DNA of 64,000 bases from Brumimicrobium sp964585545 (GTDB lineage: Bacteria; Bacteroidota; Bacteroidia; Flavobacteriales_D; Crocinitomicaceae), in the NCBI GenBank assembly GCA_964585545.1, contig CAZPDT010000006.1:107436-171435 (forward strand), written 5' to 3'. Made by a program: the position numbers and the translations under genes. The notes under the pieces are model-generated. The model ran no database searches. It had not been told where the DNA came from and saw nothing but the letters and a program-made list of their open reading frames with translations. How positions within the stretch are numbered: the first letter of the stretch is position 1; every line of letters begins with the position of its first letter. Shown here in pieces: positions 34,542-43,994 of the stretch.

Positions 34542-35475
34542 TTCTATGGATAATATTAGTGTCGATCATTTAACGGGAATAGAACAGCTCACTCCACGTG
34601 ACATTGAGATTATTTTTGAAACTGCCGATCGATTTAAGGAAGTCATTAACCGTCCCATCAAAAAAGTGCCTTCATTGAGAGACATTACAATAGCAAATGT
34701 ATTTTTTGAGAACTCCACGCGAACAAAACTGTCATTCGAATTGGCAGAAAAAAGGTTAAGCGCCGATGTAGTTAACTTTAGCGCCTCCAATAGTTCTGTA
34801 AAAAAAGGAGAAACACTCGTTGATACCGTCAACAATATTCTTTCCATGAAAGTGGACATGGTCGTTATGAGACACCCTCACCCTGGTGCTTCTCAGTTTC
34901 TTTCTAAGCGTGTAAAAGCAAGGATAATTAATGCAGGAGATGGCACTCATGAACACCCTACACAAGCCTTACTCGACAGTTATTCTATTCGAGAGAAACT
35001 GGGTGCTGTAAAAGGGAAGAAAATAGTTATTGTTGGAGATATTCTGCATTCTCGGGTAGCGTTGTCCAATATTTATGCACTTCAAAAACAAGGTGCCGAA
35101 GTAATGGTCTGTGGCCCAACTACACTGATCCCAAAATACATTCACAAGCTCAATGTTAAAGTAGAGAACAACCTGCGAAAAGCCTTAGAATGGTGTGATG
35201 TAGCCAATATGCTCAGAATTCAATTGGAAAGACAAGATGTTCAATTTTTCCCTTCATTGCGAGAATACACTATGCTTTTTGGTTTGGACAAAGCAATCCT
35301 TAACAGTTTAAATAAAGAGATTGTGATTATGCATCCAGGCCCGATCAATAGAGGCGTAGAGATATCTAGTGACGTTGCCGATGGCAAGCAATCCATTATT
35401 TTACACCAAATTGAAAATGGAGTCGCAATACGTATGGCTATCATATACTTATTGGCCTCAAAAATAAATCGTTAG
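34534..35475 (+). CDS. pyrB: Aspartate carbamoyltransferase catalytic subunit
   Basis: 313 aa from ATG 34534 (309 from the in-frame ATG 34546, which is equally possible; longer frames run back into pyrR). It makes carbamoyl aspartate in pyrimidine synthesis. Active-site motifs are the carbamoyl-phosphate loop STRTK (residues 61-65), MRHPHPGASQF, HEHPTQALLDSYSI, and MHPGPINRGVEI with a later Lys. The regulatory subunit PyrI is not next to it. It overlaps the end of pyrR, so the two are translationally coupled. Confidence 0.95.
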   Translation: MNSSMDNISVDHLTGIEQLTPRDIEIIFETADRFKEVINRPIKKVPSLRDITIANVFFENSTRTKLSFELAEKRLSADVVNFSASNSSVKKGETLVDTVNNILSMKVDMVVMRHPHPGASQFLSKRVKARIINAGDGTHEHPTQALLDSYSIREKLGAVKGKKIVIVGDILHSRVALSNIYALQKQGAEVMVCGPTTLIPKYIHKLNVKVENNLRKALEWCDVANMLRIQLERQDVQFFPSLREYTMLFGLDKAILNSLNKEIVIMHPGPINRGVEISSDVADGKQSIILHQIENGVAIRMAIIYLLASKINR

Positions 35476-35505
35476 TAATCGTTTATAAAACGTTAAAAAT
35501 TTTAT

Positions 35506-35513
35506 TATTTTTG
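35506..35513 (+). promoter_or_regulatory. Candidate -7 box before the STAS gene
   Basis: TATTTTTG fits TAnnTTTG and ends 19 bp before the ATG at 35533. No good -33 element was found. Confidence 0.35.
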
Positions 35514-35532
35514 TACAAAGCAATAATCTGCA

Positions 35533-35871
35533 ATGAACTTTAAAGTATCTAACAACAATAGCTATAGTACAATAGTATCAGAAGTTGAGAAACTCAATGG
35601 GATGAATGCTCCTGAATTGAAAACAACAATCCTCTCATTAAATAAAGACAATGTCAATAATCTCATTATTGATTTATCTAAAACGTCCTATTGTAACTCT
35701 TCAGGGTTAAGTGCGCTTCTTAGTGCCAACCGTTTGTGTAAAAATTCAAACGGAAAGTTTGTACTTACTGGATTGCAACCCAACGTGAGGAAAATGATAG
35801 AGATTGCACAACTCCACAGAGTATTAAATATTACAGATACATTAGAAAGTGCAGAAAAGGAAATGCACTAG
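35533..35871 (+). CDS. STAS-domain protein (anti-sigma factor antagonist-like)
   Basis: 112 aa, a single STAS domain. The phosphorylation-loop region reads NLIIDLSKTSYCNSSGLSALLSANR, given here only in part (SKTSYCNSSGLSALL, about residues 52-66), with Ser at the usual site. Such proteins are switched by a kinase and a PP2C phosphatase in partner-switching systems. No kinase gene is adjacent. A SpoIIE-type phosphatase gene lies 12 kb away at 48052, but the link is only a possibility. The next gene, rnz, starts 3 bp after its stop. Confidence 0.85.
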   Translation: MNFKVSNNNSYSTIVSEVEKLNGMNAPELKTTILSLNKDNVNNLIIDLSKTSYCNSSGLSALLSANRLCKNSNGKFVLTGLQPNVRKMIEIAQLHRVLNITDTLESAEKEMH

Positions 35872-35874
35872 TCT

Positions 35875-36786
35875 ATGAGGTTTTCAGTCACAATCTTGGG
35901 TTCAGGTGCCGCCATCCCAACCCTTAACAGAGGCGCTACCGCACAATTTATTAACTGTCAACAACGCCAAATTCTAATTGATTGTGGTGAGGGAACACAA
36001 TTACAAATGCGCAAGTTCAGAGTGAAATTTCAAAAAATACAACTCATTCTTATTTCCCATTTACACGGAGACCATATTTTTGGTCTGCCTGGATTAATTA
36101 GTTCCATGCAACTCCTTGGTCGAACGCAACCTTTAACAGTAATCGGACCCAAAGGAATAAAAAAATACCTAAATAGCCAATTTACAACAGCTGATGTCAA
36201 AAACAGTTTTCCCATTACATTTAATGAGTTGCCCAATAATGCCCAACAGATAGTTTTTGAAGACAAGTGCATTTCAATCCAAACATTTCCTTTAAAACAC
36301 CGCATCCAGACACAAGGATACAGAATTAACGAAAAACCAGGTAAACGCCACCTAGACAAAGAAGCTTTTGATAATACAGGAGTAAGTATAGCCTACATTC
36401 AAAAACTAATTGGAGGTGAGGACATCCAAGACAATGAAGGCGTTGTTGTAAAATCAGAAGATGTTACCTTCCCTCCCGACCCCACAAAAAGTTATGCTTT
36501 TTGTTCAGACACTGCCTATTTCCCAGAAATCATAGAACACATTAAAAATGTTGATTTGCTCTATCACGAAGCTACTTTTAATGATAAAGAAGCAGATCGT
36601 GCCACGGAAACCTATCATTCTACTGCAAAACAGGCAGCAACAATTGCTCTAAAAGCAAACGCAAAAAAACTTGTTTTAGGACACTTTTCTTCTCGTTATA
36701 GAGACATGACACAACATCAAAACGAAGCAGAAGAAATATTCGGAAACGTCTTTATTCCCAAAGATGGTGAATTGTTTTATTGTTAG
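35875..36786 (+). CDS. rnz: Ribonuclease Z
   Basis: 303 aa. Endonuclease of the metallo-beta-lactamase fold that trims tRNA 3' ends. The zinc motif is HLHGDH (residues 62-67) inside SHLHGDHIFGLPGLI. Other conserved points are LGSGAAIPTLNRG, IDCGEGTQLQMR, FPLKHRIQTQGYRI, a SDTAYFPE segment and LVLGHFSSRY near the end. The start follows the STAS gene by 3 bp, so the two are probably in one transcript. Confidence 0.95.
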   Translation: MRFSVTILGSGAAIPTLNRGATAQFINCQQRQILIDCGEGTQLQMRKFRVKFQKIQLILISHLHGDHIFGLPGLISSMQLLGRTQPLTVIGPKGIKKYLNSQFTTADVKNSFPITFNELPNNAQQIVFEDKCISIQTFPLKHRIQTQGYRINEKPGKRHLDKEAFDNTGVSIAYIQKLIGGEDIQDNEGVVVKSEDVTFPPDPTKSYAFCSDTAYFPEIIEHIKNVDLLYHEATFNDKEADRATETYHSTAKQAATIALKANAKKLVLGHFSSRYRDMTQHQNEAEEIFGNVFIPKDGELFYC

Positions 36787-36794
36787 CCCCGTCT

Positions 36795-37619
36795 TTATTC
36801 AATTATAGAGTAGCGCTCTTTCGCTGTTTCACGGGTAAAGGCATTGAAGTGCCACCATTCTGTTTGAATTACATAAAATCCGCCTGCTCTCATAACTCTT
36901 CTCAATAATTTTCTATTTTGAAGTTGTTTCTTCGTTAATTTACCTTGTTCCAAAAACGCTTGTTCATGTCTTGGATAGGCTATTTTTCTTAAATCATCAT
37001 AATCTGCTCCCATATCCAACCATTTCCCTGTTGTTTTATCCTTAATGGTTAAATCAACAGCACAACCATAATTGTGAACACTCCCATTTGCTGGGTTGCT
37101 TAAGAAATTTACCCTTTCATTGAACGGAATTGTATCCATTGCATCCCACATTGATTGCTGAACTGAACGCGGTCGTGCGCCATCAAAGACCAAAAGTGTC
37201 AAATTAGAATCCAATGCTTGCAACGCTTTTTGTGCTTTTGCTAATCTTTTGGCCACCTCAGGTTGTAGATACACTTTCTCGTAATTTGGATAGAGAACCT
37301 TTCCCATGAAATTATCAGTTGTTGCATATTTTACATCTACCTGCAATGTTGAATCAATATCTTGGATATTTACAAGTCCCGAATCAATTAAGGTCCTTTC
37401 TATTTTACTAATCGACTTTTCTTCTTCCTGCTTTTCTTTTAACCTTTTTGATTCCTCCGCAGCCGTATCCATTTTTTCTATTTTTACTTGTTGCTCCTGG
37501 TCTTTATTCGACGATTGATTAGATGGATGCTCGGAACAACCCCAAGTAAAAATAAAAATACCCCAAAAAAAATATTTGATTAGAAGCACAGTTAAATTAA
37601 AATGAACCCTCTTGAACAT
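36795..37619 (-). CDS. VanX-like M15 D-Ala-D-Ala dipeptidase
   Basis: 274 aa. N-terminal hydrophobic segment ending FTWGC may be a lipoprotein signal with an imperfect lipobox. Residues 35-85 are a charged linker. The catalytic domain starts near 90 (LVNIQDIDSTLQVDVKYAT) and has SVHNYGCAVD (a SxHxxGxAxD zinc motif) and EWWHF, the third zinc ligand and general base region. These are the marks of D-alanyl-D-alanine dipeptidases (M15D). It probably acts in peptidoglycan turnover in the periplasm. It faces rnz, with only 8 bp between the stops. Confidence 0.9.
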   Translation of the reverse strand: MFKRVHFNLTVLLIKYFFWGIFIFTWGCSEHPSNQSSNKDQEQQVKIEKMDTAAEESKRLKEKQEEEKSISKIERTLIDSGLVNIQDIDSTLQVDVKYATTDNFMGKVLYPNYEKVYLQPEVAKRLAKAQKALQALDSNLTLLVFDGARPRSVQQSMWDAMDTIPFNERVNFLSNPANGSVHNYGCAVDLTIKDKTTGKWLDMGADYDDLRKIAYPRHEQAFLEQGKLTKKQLQNRKLLRRVMRAGGFYVIQTEWWHFNAFTRETAKERYSIIE

Positions 37620-37770
37620 TATATTGTTATTTTATGTCGTTAATATCACTTGTTACTTAAATTTTAATTCACATCACTACAGTAAAGTTATCAACAAAAT
37701 ATAAAAATTGTTGCAAGAAAGAAAATAAAACGAAATATTTGTATTGAAATCATATAAAACTATAAGAAGT

Positions 37771-38100
37771 ATGAATGAGGAGAAGAACAATGAGAGGAAG
37801 CAAGAAGTACACTCAACAGTTGTACGTGCTGGGAAAAGAACTTATTTTTTTGACATTAAAGCAACCCGAAATAATGATTTATACCTTTCGTTAACAGAAA
37901 GTAAAAAAGTATTTAATGATGGAAAACCTTCTTACCAAAAGCACAAAGTCTTTTTATACAAGGAAGATTTTGAAAAGTTTAGTGATGCTTTAGCAAGCTC
38001 CATCGAAAAGATACATGAACTCAAAAAAGAGGCTCCTTATTTAGATGAAGATGCTGATACATCAGACTATTCATCAGTAGATTTTGAAGACTTATCATAA
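37771..38100 (+). CDS. PUR-family DNA/RNA-binding protein (DUF3276)
   Basis: 109 aa from ATG 37771, because the frame before it (TTG 37744) lies upstream of a good start. The core VVRAGKRTYFFDIKATRNNDLYLSL is given in part (RAGKRTYFFDIKATRN) and has the PUR-alpha-like pattern with KHKVFLYKEDFEKF. The tail is acidic (LDEDADTSDYSSVDFEDLS). In some bacteria similar proteins bind nucleic acid and affect expression. It precedes parA by 105 bp with no clear terminator between. Confidence 0.85.
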   Translation: MNEEKNNERKQEVHSTVVRAGKRTYFFDIKATRNNDLYLSLTESKKVFNDGKPSYQKHKVFLYKEDFEKFSDALASSIEKIHELKKEAPYLDEDADTSDYSSVDFEDLS

Positions 38101-38205
38101 ATTAATCACAAAAAGATTAAATTATTTTATCAGTTATTTCCTATAAATTAATTTAATTTACGTACTTTGTAGATTCATTTTTACTGTATACTAATATCTA
38201 AAATT

Positions 38206-39024
38206 ATGGGTAAAATTATTGCCATTGCTAATCAAAAAGGAGGAGTAGGAAAAACAACTACAGCTGTAAATTTAGGCGGTAGTTTTGGCGTTTTAGAATA
38301 CAAAACGTTAATAATCGACGCTGATCCACAAGCAAATGCAACTTCAGGAGTTGGGTTTGATCCAAAACAAACTCGAAATATTTACGATTGTTTGATAAAC
38401 GATGTGCACCCATCAGAAGTAATCCTCTCTACTGAGAACCCTAATTTAGATATACTTCCTTCTCACATTGACTTGGTAGGAGCAGAATTAGAAATGATTA
38501 ATGTTTCCAATCGTGAGTATATGATGAAAGGACTCATTGATAAAATTGCCGATGATTACGATTATATTTTAATTGATTGTTCACCTTCTCTAGGATTAAT
38601 TACGGTAAATTCATTAACTGCTGCCGACTCCGTAATTATCCCTGTTCAATCCGAATACTATTCTTTAGAAGGTTTAGGTAAACTTTTAAACACCATTAAA
38701 ATTATTCAAAGCCGCCTCAACACGGATTTAAATATTGAAGGTCTTTTAATTACCTTATACGACACAAGGTTGCGATTGGCAAACCATGTTGTTGAAGAAT
38801 TGAAAACCCATTTTCAAGATTTGGTTTTCGATACAGTAATCCATCGCAATACAAACTTGGCTGAGGCGCCCTCTTATGGCTCAACGATTATTATGCACGA
38901 TGCCAATAGTAAAGGTGCTATTAATTATTTAAATTTGGCACGCGAAATTATTCAAAGGCAAGAAACAACAGGTTTAACAGATGACAATACAAACAATAAA
39001 ATTTCTTTAGAAGATGAGCTCTAA
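38206..39024 (+). CDS. parA: ParA-type chromosome partitioning ATPase
   Basis: 272 aa. Deviant Walker A KGGVGKTT (residues 11-18) with the second Lys at Lys16; YDYILIDCSPSLG as Walker B region; TAADSVIIPVQSEYYSLEG follows. It segregates the chromosome with ParB. The last 11 bp overlap the start of parB. It begins the cluster parA-parB-DUF5683-dapB-lepB-wbqC that is often kept in Bacteroidota. Confidence 0.95.
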   Translation: MGKIIAIANQKGGVGKTTTAVNLGGSFGVLEYKTLIIDADPQANATSGVGFDPKQTRNIYDCLINDVHPSEVILSTENPNLDILPSHIDLVGAELEMINVSNREYMMKGLIDKIADDYDYILIDCSPSLGLITVNSLTAADSVIIPVQSEYYSLEGLGKLLNTIKIIQSRLNTDLNIEGLLITLYDTRLRLANHVVEELKTHFQDLVFDTVIHRNTNLAEAPSYGSTIIMHDANSKGAINYLNLAREIIQRQETTGLTDDNTNNKISLEDEL

Positions 39025-39919
39025 TTCCAAAAAAAGACCAGCACTCGGAAAAGGGTTAAGTGCTTTACTAGAAAGTTCTCAAACAGACATTACATCAGAT
39101 GATTTATCTGACGCATCGGTATTGGGCTCTGTCGCTTTATTAACAATTGATAGCATTGAAGCCAATCCATTCAATCCAAGAACACATTTTGAAGAGGATG
39201 CCTTAAAGGAACTCAGTGATTCGATTGCAACGCATGGAATTATTCAACCCTTGACTGTAAGAAAACTCGGTCGAAACAAATACCAATTGATTTCGGGAGA
39301 GCGGCGTTTTAAAGCAGCACAAATGGCTGCTTTAAAAGAAATTCCTGCTTATATTCGTGTTGCTAACGACCAAACCATGCTTGAAATGGCTTTGGTAGAA
39401 AATATTCAGCGGCAAGATTTAAATGCAATTGAAGTTGCACTTTCATACCATCGACTGATTAAAGAGTGTAATTTAACGCAAGAGAAATTAGCCAAACAAG
39501 TTTCTAAAAGTAGAACTTCAATTACCAATCACCTGCGTTTGCTTAAGCTTCCTGCACAAATTCAGTTGGCCGTTAGGGAAAATAATATTTCTATGGGACA
39601 TGCACGGGCTCTCGTAGGTATTGAAGATAATAAAAAGCAATTGGAGGTATTTAACAAGGTCATTAATGAACGACTTTCAGTACGCGATTTAGAAAATATT
39701 TTACGAAAATCTAAAAGCAACGATTCTTCCACTACCAATGAAAGAAAAACAGAAAAACCTTCAGTAACCGATGCCCAACAAGGGTTTACAAGAAATTTAT
39801 CAGATAAAGTTGCGGCAAAGGTTGAAATTAAGAAGCAACCCACAGGGAATGGTAAGGTGATTATTAACTTTAATTCCGAAGTAGATTTAAACAGAATCAT
39901 TGAAATATTGAATGAATAA
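39014..39919 (+). CDS. parB: ParB-type chromosome partitioning protein
   Basis: 301 aa. N-terminal KKRPALGKGLSALLE, then the NTPase-type ParB/sulfiredoxin domain with IEANPFNPRTHFEEDALKEL and ELISGERR-like QLISGERRFKAAQM. The HTH is EKLAKQVSKSRTSITNHLRL. The C-terminal dimerisation region ends with a FNSEVDLNRIIEIL strand-helix. The start overlaps parA by 11 bp and the stop overlaps the DUF5683 gene by 8 bp. Confidence 0.95.
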   Translation: MSSNSKKRPALGKGLSALLESSQTDITSDDLSDASVLGSVALLTIDSIEANPFNPRTHFEEDALKELSDSIATHGIIQPLTVRKLGRNKYQLISGERRFKAAQMAALKEIPAYIRVANDQTMLEMALVENIQRQDLNAIEVALSYHRLIKECNLTQEKLAKQVSKSRTSITNHLRLLKLPAQIQLAVRENNISMGHARALVGIEDNKKQLEVFNKVINERLSVRDLENILRKSKSNDSSTTNERKTEKPSVTDAQQGFTRNLSDKVAAKVEIKKQPTGNGKVIINFNSEVDLNRIIEILNE

Positions 39920-40550
39920 TAAAAGAATGCGCTCTATTCTTATCTTCTTTCTTTTTTTTTCTTCATTTATTTTGCACGCTCAAAATACAGTGGTCAATGA
40001 CAGTACAGAAGTTAATGACAGCATCAATAAAAATGATTCCTTAGCTCTGGTTCAAGCAACTCAAAAAAGGACATTAGATACCATACATTCGCCTAAAAAA
40101 GCAGCTTTATTATCTTTAATCCCAGGAGCCGGTCAAATTTATAATCATATTGCAATACCAAAAGGAAAGAAAAAGGCCTTTTGGAAAGTTCCTATAATTT
40201 ATGCTGGACTTGGAGTAACTGGGTATTTTGCAATTAAAAACCATCTTGCACAAAAATCACTCAAAGAAGAATATATTTTTCGAGATCAATACGGTTATCC
40301 TAATCCCGATAAACCAGAATACGCTGGTTATGACCAACAAGGAGTTTTAACATTATATGAAACAAAGAAAAGATCGCGAGACTTAATGATTTTTGCTTTT
40401 GTAGCAGTCTATGGTCTAAATATACTTGATGCTTATGCCGAAGCACATTTTGTTAACTTTGATATCTCAAAAGATTTATCAATGAACATAAGGCCAAAAA
40501 TGCAAGATCTTCATACCATAGGCATTGCCATCCGCCTTAATTTTCGTTAA
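39912..40550 (+). CDS. DUF5683 membrane-associated protein
   Basis: 212 aa with a signal-like N-terminus (MRSILIFFLFFSSFILHAQ). A Ser/Asn/Asp-rich stretch follows and then HSPKKAALLSLIPGAGQIYN, the most conserved part of the family. A hydrophobic helix (VPIIYAGLGVTGYFAI) and a second (DLMIFAFVAVYGLNILDAY) suggest outer-membrane- or membrane-associated topology. Function unknown. It overlaps parB by 8 bp and precedes dapB in the same direction. Confidence 0.85.
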   Translation: MNNKRMRSILIFFLFFSSFILHAQNTVVNDSTEVNDSINKNDSLALVQATQKRTLDTIHSPKKAALLSLIPGAGQIYNHIAIPKGKKKAFWKVPIIYAGLGVTGYFAIKNHLAQKSLKEEYIFRDQYGYPNPDKPEYAGYDQQGVLTLYETKKRSRDLMIFAFVAVYGLNILDAYAEAHFVNFDISKDLSMNIRPKMQDLHTIGIAIRLNFR

Positions 40551-40610
40551 TTTAATTCTATAAATGAGAGAATATTCTAAATTTGTACTGGTTCTGAAAC
40601 AAAATTCAAT

Positions 40611-41336
40611 ATGAAGGTTGCGCTAATTGGTTACGGAAAAATGGGCAAGGAGATAGAGAAGGTTCTACCCTCCAGGGGCCATACAGTTGTAGGAAAAGCG
40701 ACTGAAGAGAATCCTTTAGATAAGAATACAATTAAAGATGCCGATGTTGCCATTGATTTCTCCACACCTTCTGCTGTGCTTTCCAATATTGATTTCTTGC
40801 TCCGTAATAAAGTCCCAACAATTGTAGGAACAACAGGATGGAATGACAGTTATCAAGAAGTCAAAAATCAAGTGAAGCAAAATAACGGTGCTCTCGTTCA
40901 CACTTCAAACTTCAGTATTGGAGTAAACCTGTTTTTCAAACTCAATGAACAATTGGCGCAATTAATGGAACCCTACAAAGAATATCAGCCAAGCATAACA
41001 GAGATTCATCATACAGAAAAACTTGATGCTCCCAGTGGAACAGCGATTTCACTTGCCGACGGAATAATTGAGAAATCTCAACAATTCCAGGAATGGTACT
41101 GTCCTCAAAATAAAAAGAATACACCTGGTGCTCATTTTATAAAAATTGATGCCCTTCGAGAACCTGATGTTAAAGGAGTTCACCGGATTGAATACCAATC
41201 AGATATAGACACGCTTTCTATTCAACACAAAGCACACAATCGAAAAGGATTTGCTTTAGGTGCGGTAATAGCCGCTGAATGGATACAGAATAAAACAGGA
41301 ATTTTTACCATGAAAGATGTTTTACAACTTTCCTAA
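40611..41336 (+). CDS. dapB: 4-hydroxy-tetrahydrodipicolinate reductase
   Basis: 241 aa, short like other Bacteroidota forms. Rossmann start MKVALIGYGKMGKEIEKVL with GYGKMG at residues 7-12. The catalytic segment is EIHHTEKLDAPSGTAISLADG, given here in part (HHTEKLDAPSGT), with the His and Lys of the substrate site. A PTIVGTTGW stretch holds the binding loop. It makes tetrahydrodipicolinate for lysine and peptidoglycan. It follows the DUF5683 gene by 60 bp and precedes lepB by 10 bp. Confidence 0.95.
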   Translation: MKVALIGYGKMGKEIEKVLPSRGHTVVGKATEENPLDKNTIKDADVAIDFSTPSAVLSNIDFLLRNKVPTIVGTTGWNDSYQEVKNQVKQNNGALVHTSNFSIGVNLFFKLNEQLAQLMEPYKEYQPSITEIHHTEKLDAPSGTAISLADGIIEKSQQFQEWYCPQNKKNTPGAHFIKIDALREPDVKGVHRIEYQSDIDTLSIQHKAHNRKGFALGAVIAAEWIQNKTGIFTMKDVLQLS

Positions 41337-41346
41337 AACTTAAGAA

Positions 41347-43296
41347 ATGTCAGCATTATATTTTTATTTATTTTTTATCATCTACCCCTACCTTGCAATG
41401 TGGTGGAAGAGTTTTCCAAAAGCGGGGCACAAAAAGTGGGAAGCACTACTTCCCGGACACAATTATGCGATTGCAGCAAAAATTGCAGGACAACCTTCAT
41501 GGTGGTCATTTTTAATGATTATCCCAGGTATTCACCTGATTATGTGGATGGTTTTTAACGTGAGTTATATTCGTAAATTTGGATATTTCTCTCTTCTAGA
41601 CACACTTCAAGGCATTTTCTTTCCGTTTCTAATTATGGCAAAAATTGCCAATGACGAAACTGCACAAGCAACATATACTACAGATTGGGAAAAAGAAGTA
41701 GATTTAGAACGAAGAAGAAATGGAGATCACTTGGTGCTTTTCCTGACATTGCCAATAGTTGGGCATGTTGTGGCGTATATATTGGGTTCTTTCCGCAAAA
41801 AGAAAAAAGGGAAAAAAACCATTATCAAAGAATGGGGTGACAGTATCCTGTTTGCTTTAGTTGCCGCTAGTGCAATTAGAACTTATGTGTTTGAACCTTT
41901 CCAAATTCCGACGGGATCAATGGAAAAGACATTGCTTGTCGGAGATTTTTTGGTAGCCAACAAAATTATTTATGGCTCTCGAATCCCAGAAACACCTCTC
42001 TCCTTCCCGCTTGTTCACAATACGATTCCTTGGATCAACATAAAGTCGTATGTCGGATTAGAAAAAGTAGAATATTCACGCCTCCCTAAAATTAGAAATG
42101 TTAAGAACTACGATGTAGTAATATTCAACTTTCCAGCAGGAGATACCGCAGTTTATGACCCGAGGATGCCCAATGGATTAATGGGACATAATTATTATGG
42201 AATCGTTAATAGTGAGGCCCGTAGACTCTTTGAAGAATCTGTCAACAGAAATTCGATTTACAAGAAAAAAATACCCAACAAAAATGCACTTCTCACTAAA
42301 CGTAGGGAAAGTTTATCCTCTCAATATAAGAACGCGGAACTTGATAGCATAATGCAGCTTGAACAACAGAAATTAGAAAGAAATTTAGAGGAAATCTACG
42401 AAAATATCAATGACAGTCTTGCAAACCTTTTTATGGATAACATCAAAACTTGGGAAGCAAAAGCCAGAGATGAAATCGCTTTGGATAAAAAGACCTATTC
42501 CTATGCTGAACAACGAATGATTCACCATTACGGTGTAATTTACCGTCCTGTCGATAAACGAGAAAATTATATAAAAAGATGCATAGGCATCCCTGGAGAT
42601 TCCATAGAAATTAAAGATGCACAAGTTTATGTAAATGGTGAAAAGACCCCTGTTTTTGAATTCCAAAATTTACAATATCACGTTACAAATATCACCTTAC
42701 CCACATCGCGAATAATGGAGTCCAAATATGGATTAAAGAGCAGTAAGTCAAGCGATAAAGACTATTATCGAGATCGAGAAGGAACACTCGTAATGAACCT
42801 TACGCAAAACGAATTGGAAGCCTTGAAAAAAGACCATCCAAACGCCAATTTTGAATTGTACAATCCAAAAAGAGAAGATCCTTCAAAGATGTCACCAAGT
42901 GAGAAAATAAACAACATCGACTTGTATCCCAGCTCATTTAATTACAACAATACCATCACAAATTTTCAAAAATTTTGGATTCCGAAAAAAGGGGCAACAA
43001 TAAAGCTAAATCCTTATACAGTAACGTGGTATAAAAGAGTAATAACTGCTTATGAGCGCCATCAATTTGAAGAAAGAGATGGAAAGTATTATATCGATGG
43101 GAAAGTTGCAGAAACCTATACTTTTAAACTAAATTATTACTGGATGATGGGAGACAACCGATACAATTCTGCAGATTCTCGTTTCTGGGGCTTTGTTCCA
43201 GAAGATCATATCGTGGGAAAAGCATCGATGGTTTGGTTTTCTAAGAGTCCTGAAGAAGGTATCCGTTGGGATCGAATGTTTACAAGAATCAAATAA
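41347..43296 (+). CDS. lepB: Signal peptidase I, long form
   Basis: 649 aa. Membrane enzyme that removes signal peptides. The N-terminus (about 1-130) is a DUF5684-like membrane region with WWKSFPKAGHKKWEALLPGHN (in part) and several spans. The catalytic Ser191 is in TGSMEKTLLVGDFLV, and the Lys410 base is in YIKRCIGIPGDSIEI. The C-terminal signature is MGDNRYNSADSRFWGFVPEDHI, given in part (MGDNRYNSADSRFW). The Ser-Lys distance of about 219 residues, against about 55 in E. coli, reflects a large insert (residues 215-405). It overlaps wbqC by one base (TAATG). Confidence 0.93.
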   Translation: MSALYFYLFFIIYPYLAMWWKSFPKAGHKKWEALLPGHNYAIAAKIAGQPSWWSFLMIIPGIHLIMWMVFNVSYIRKFGYFSLLDTLQGIFFPFLIMAKIANDETAQATYTTDWEKEVDLERRRNGDHLVLFLTLPIVGHVVAYILGSFRKKKKGKKTIIKEWGDSILFALVAASAIRTYVFEPFQIPTGSMEKTLLVGDFLVANKIIYGSRIPETPLSFPLVHNTIPWINIKSYVGLEKVEYSRLPKIRNVKNYDVVIFNFPAGDTAVYDPRMPNGLMGHNYYGIVNSEARRLFEESVNRNSIYKKKIPNKNALLTKRRESLSSQYKNAELDSIMQLEQQKLERNLEEIYENINDSLANLFMDNIKTWEAKARDEIALDKKTYSYAEQRMIHHYGVIYRPVDKRENYIKRCIGIPGDSIEIKDAQVYVNGEKTPVFEFQNLQYHVTNITLPTSRIMESKYGLKSSKSSDKDYYRDREGTLVMNLTQNELEALKKDHPNANFELYNPKREDPSKMSPSEKINNIDLYPSSFNYNNTITNFQKFWIPKKGATIKLNPYTVTWYKRVITAYERHQFEERDGKYYIDGKVAETYTFKLNYYWMMGDNRYNSADSRFWGFVPEDHIVGKASMVWFSKSPEEGIRWDRMFTRIK

Positions 43297-43892
43297 TGCT
43301 GTTCTCTACAAATTATTTTGGCAGTATTCCTTATTTTCAAACCATTGCTCAATACAATGCTATTGAATTAGACGGCTATGAACAATACAAGAAGCAATCA
43401 TGGAGAAATCGGACTCAGATTCTAGAAAGCAATGGCCCCATGTACCTGAGTGTTCCTGTAACAAGACCCAGTGGAAGTAAAACTTTAGTTAAGGATGTCT
43501 TGATATCAAATGAGACCAGCTGGCAAAAAGACCATTGGAAAGCAATTGAAAGCAGTTATAAACACGCTCCTTACTTTTTCTATTATGGAAGCACGATTAA
43601 AAAGCTAATTTTCAACAAAGAAAGAAATCTAATGCAATTCAACTTAAAAATACTTGAACAATTCTTGAAATGGTTTGACCTGAATATAAACATTGATTTT
43701 AGTAAAAACTATATTCCACCTGAAAATCAAAAAGATTACCGCATCTCATTAAACGAAAAACGCTTTTCTATTGAACAAGCGTCCTACATACAAGTATTTT
43801 CTGATAAATATCCTTTTTATCCTAATTTGTCAATACTGGATTTAATTATGAATTTAGGTCCATTGGGAAGAAATTACATTCTTCCTCGATAA
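43296..43892 (+). CDS. wbqC: WbqC-like protein
   Basis: 198 aa from ATG 43296, whose first base is the last of the lepB stop. WbqC proteins accompany glycan genes, but their reaction is not established. Typical words are FSTNYFGSIPYFQT, ILESNGPMYLSVPVTRPSG, DVLISNETSWQKDHWKAIES in part, and SIEQASYIQVF. The C-terminus LSILDLIMNLGPLGRNYI is conserved. It closes the parA-lepB cluster and is followed by a candidate small RNA. Confidence 0.9.
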   Translation: MLFSTNYFGSIPYFQTIAQYNAIELDGYEQYKKQSWRNRTQILESNGPMYLSVPVTRPSGSKTLVKDVLISNETSWQKDHWKAIESSYKHAPYFFYYGSTIKKLIFNKERNLMQFNLKILEQFLKWFDLNINIDFSKNYIPPENQKDYRISLNEKRFSIEQASYIQVFSDKYPFYPNLSILDLIMNLGPLGRNYILPR

Positions 43893-43994
43893 AAAATTCA
43901 TTTATTTCTTATACCTATATTTAACTGTTTAGCAAAATATTAAGATCATCCTTCATAATTTTTTCATTTTTTTTCTGTTTTTTTTTCAAATAAG

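Noticed and set aside
1..35527. 17-bp word TTGTACAAAGCAATAAT occurs near position 3 and at 35511.
   Set aside because: One copy is in a coding frame and the other in a promoter-like region; no longer similarity, so probably chance.
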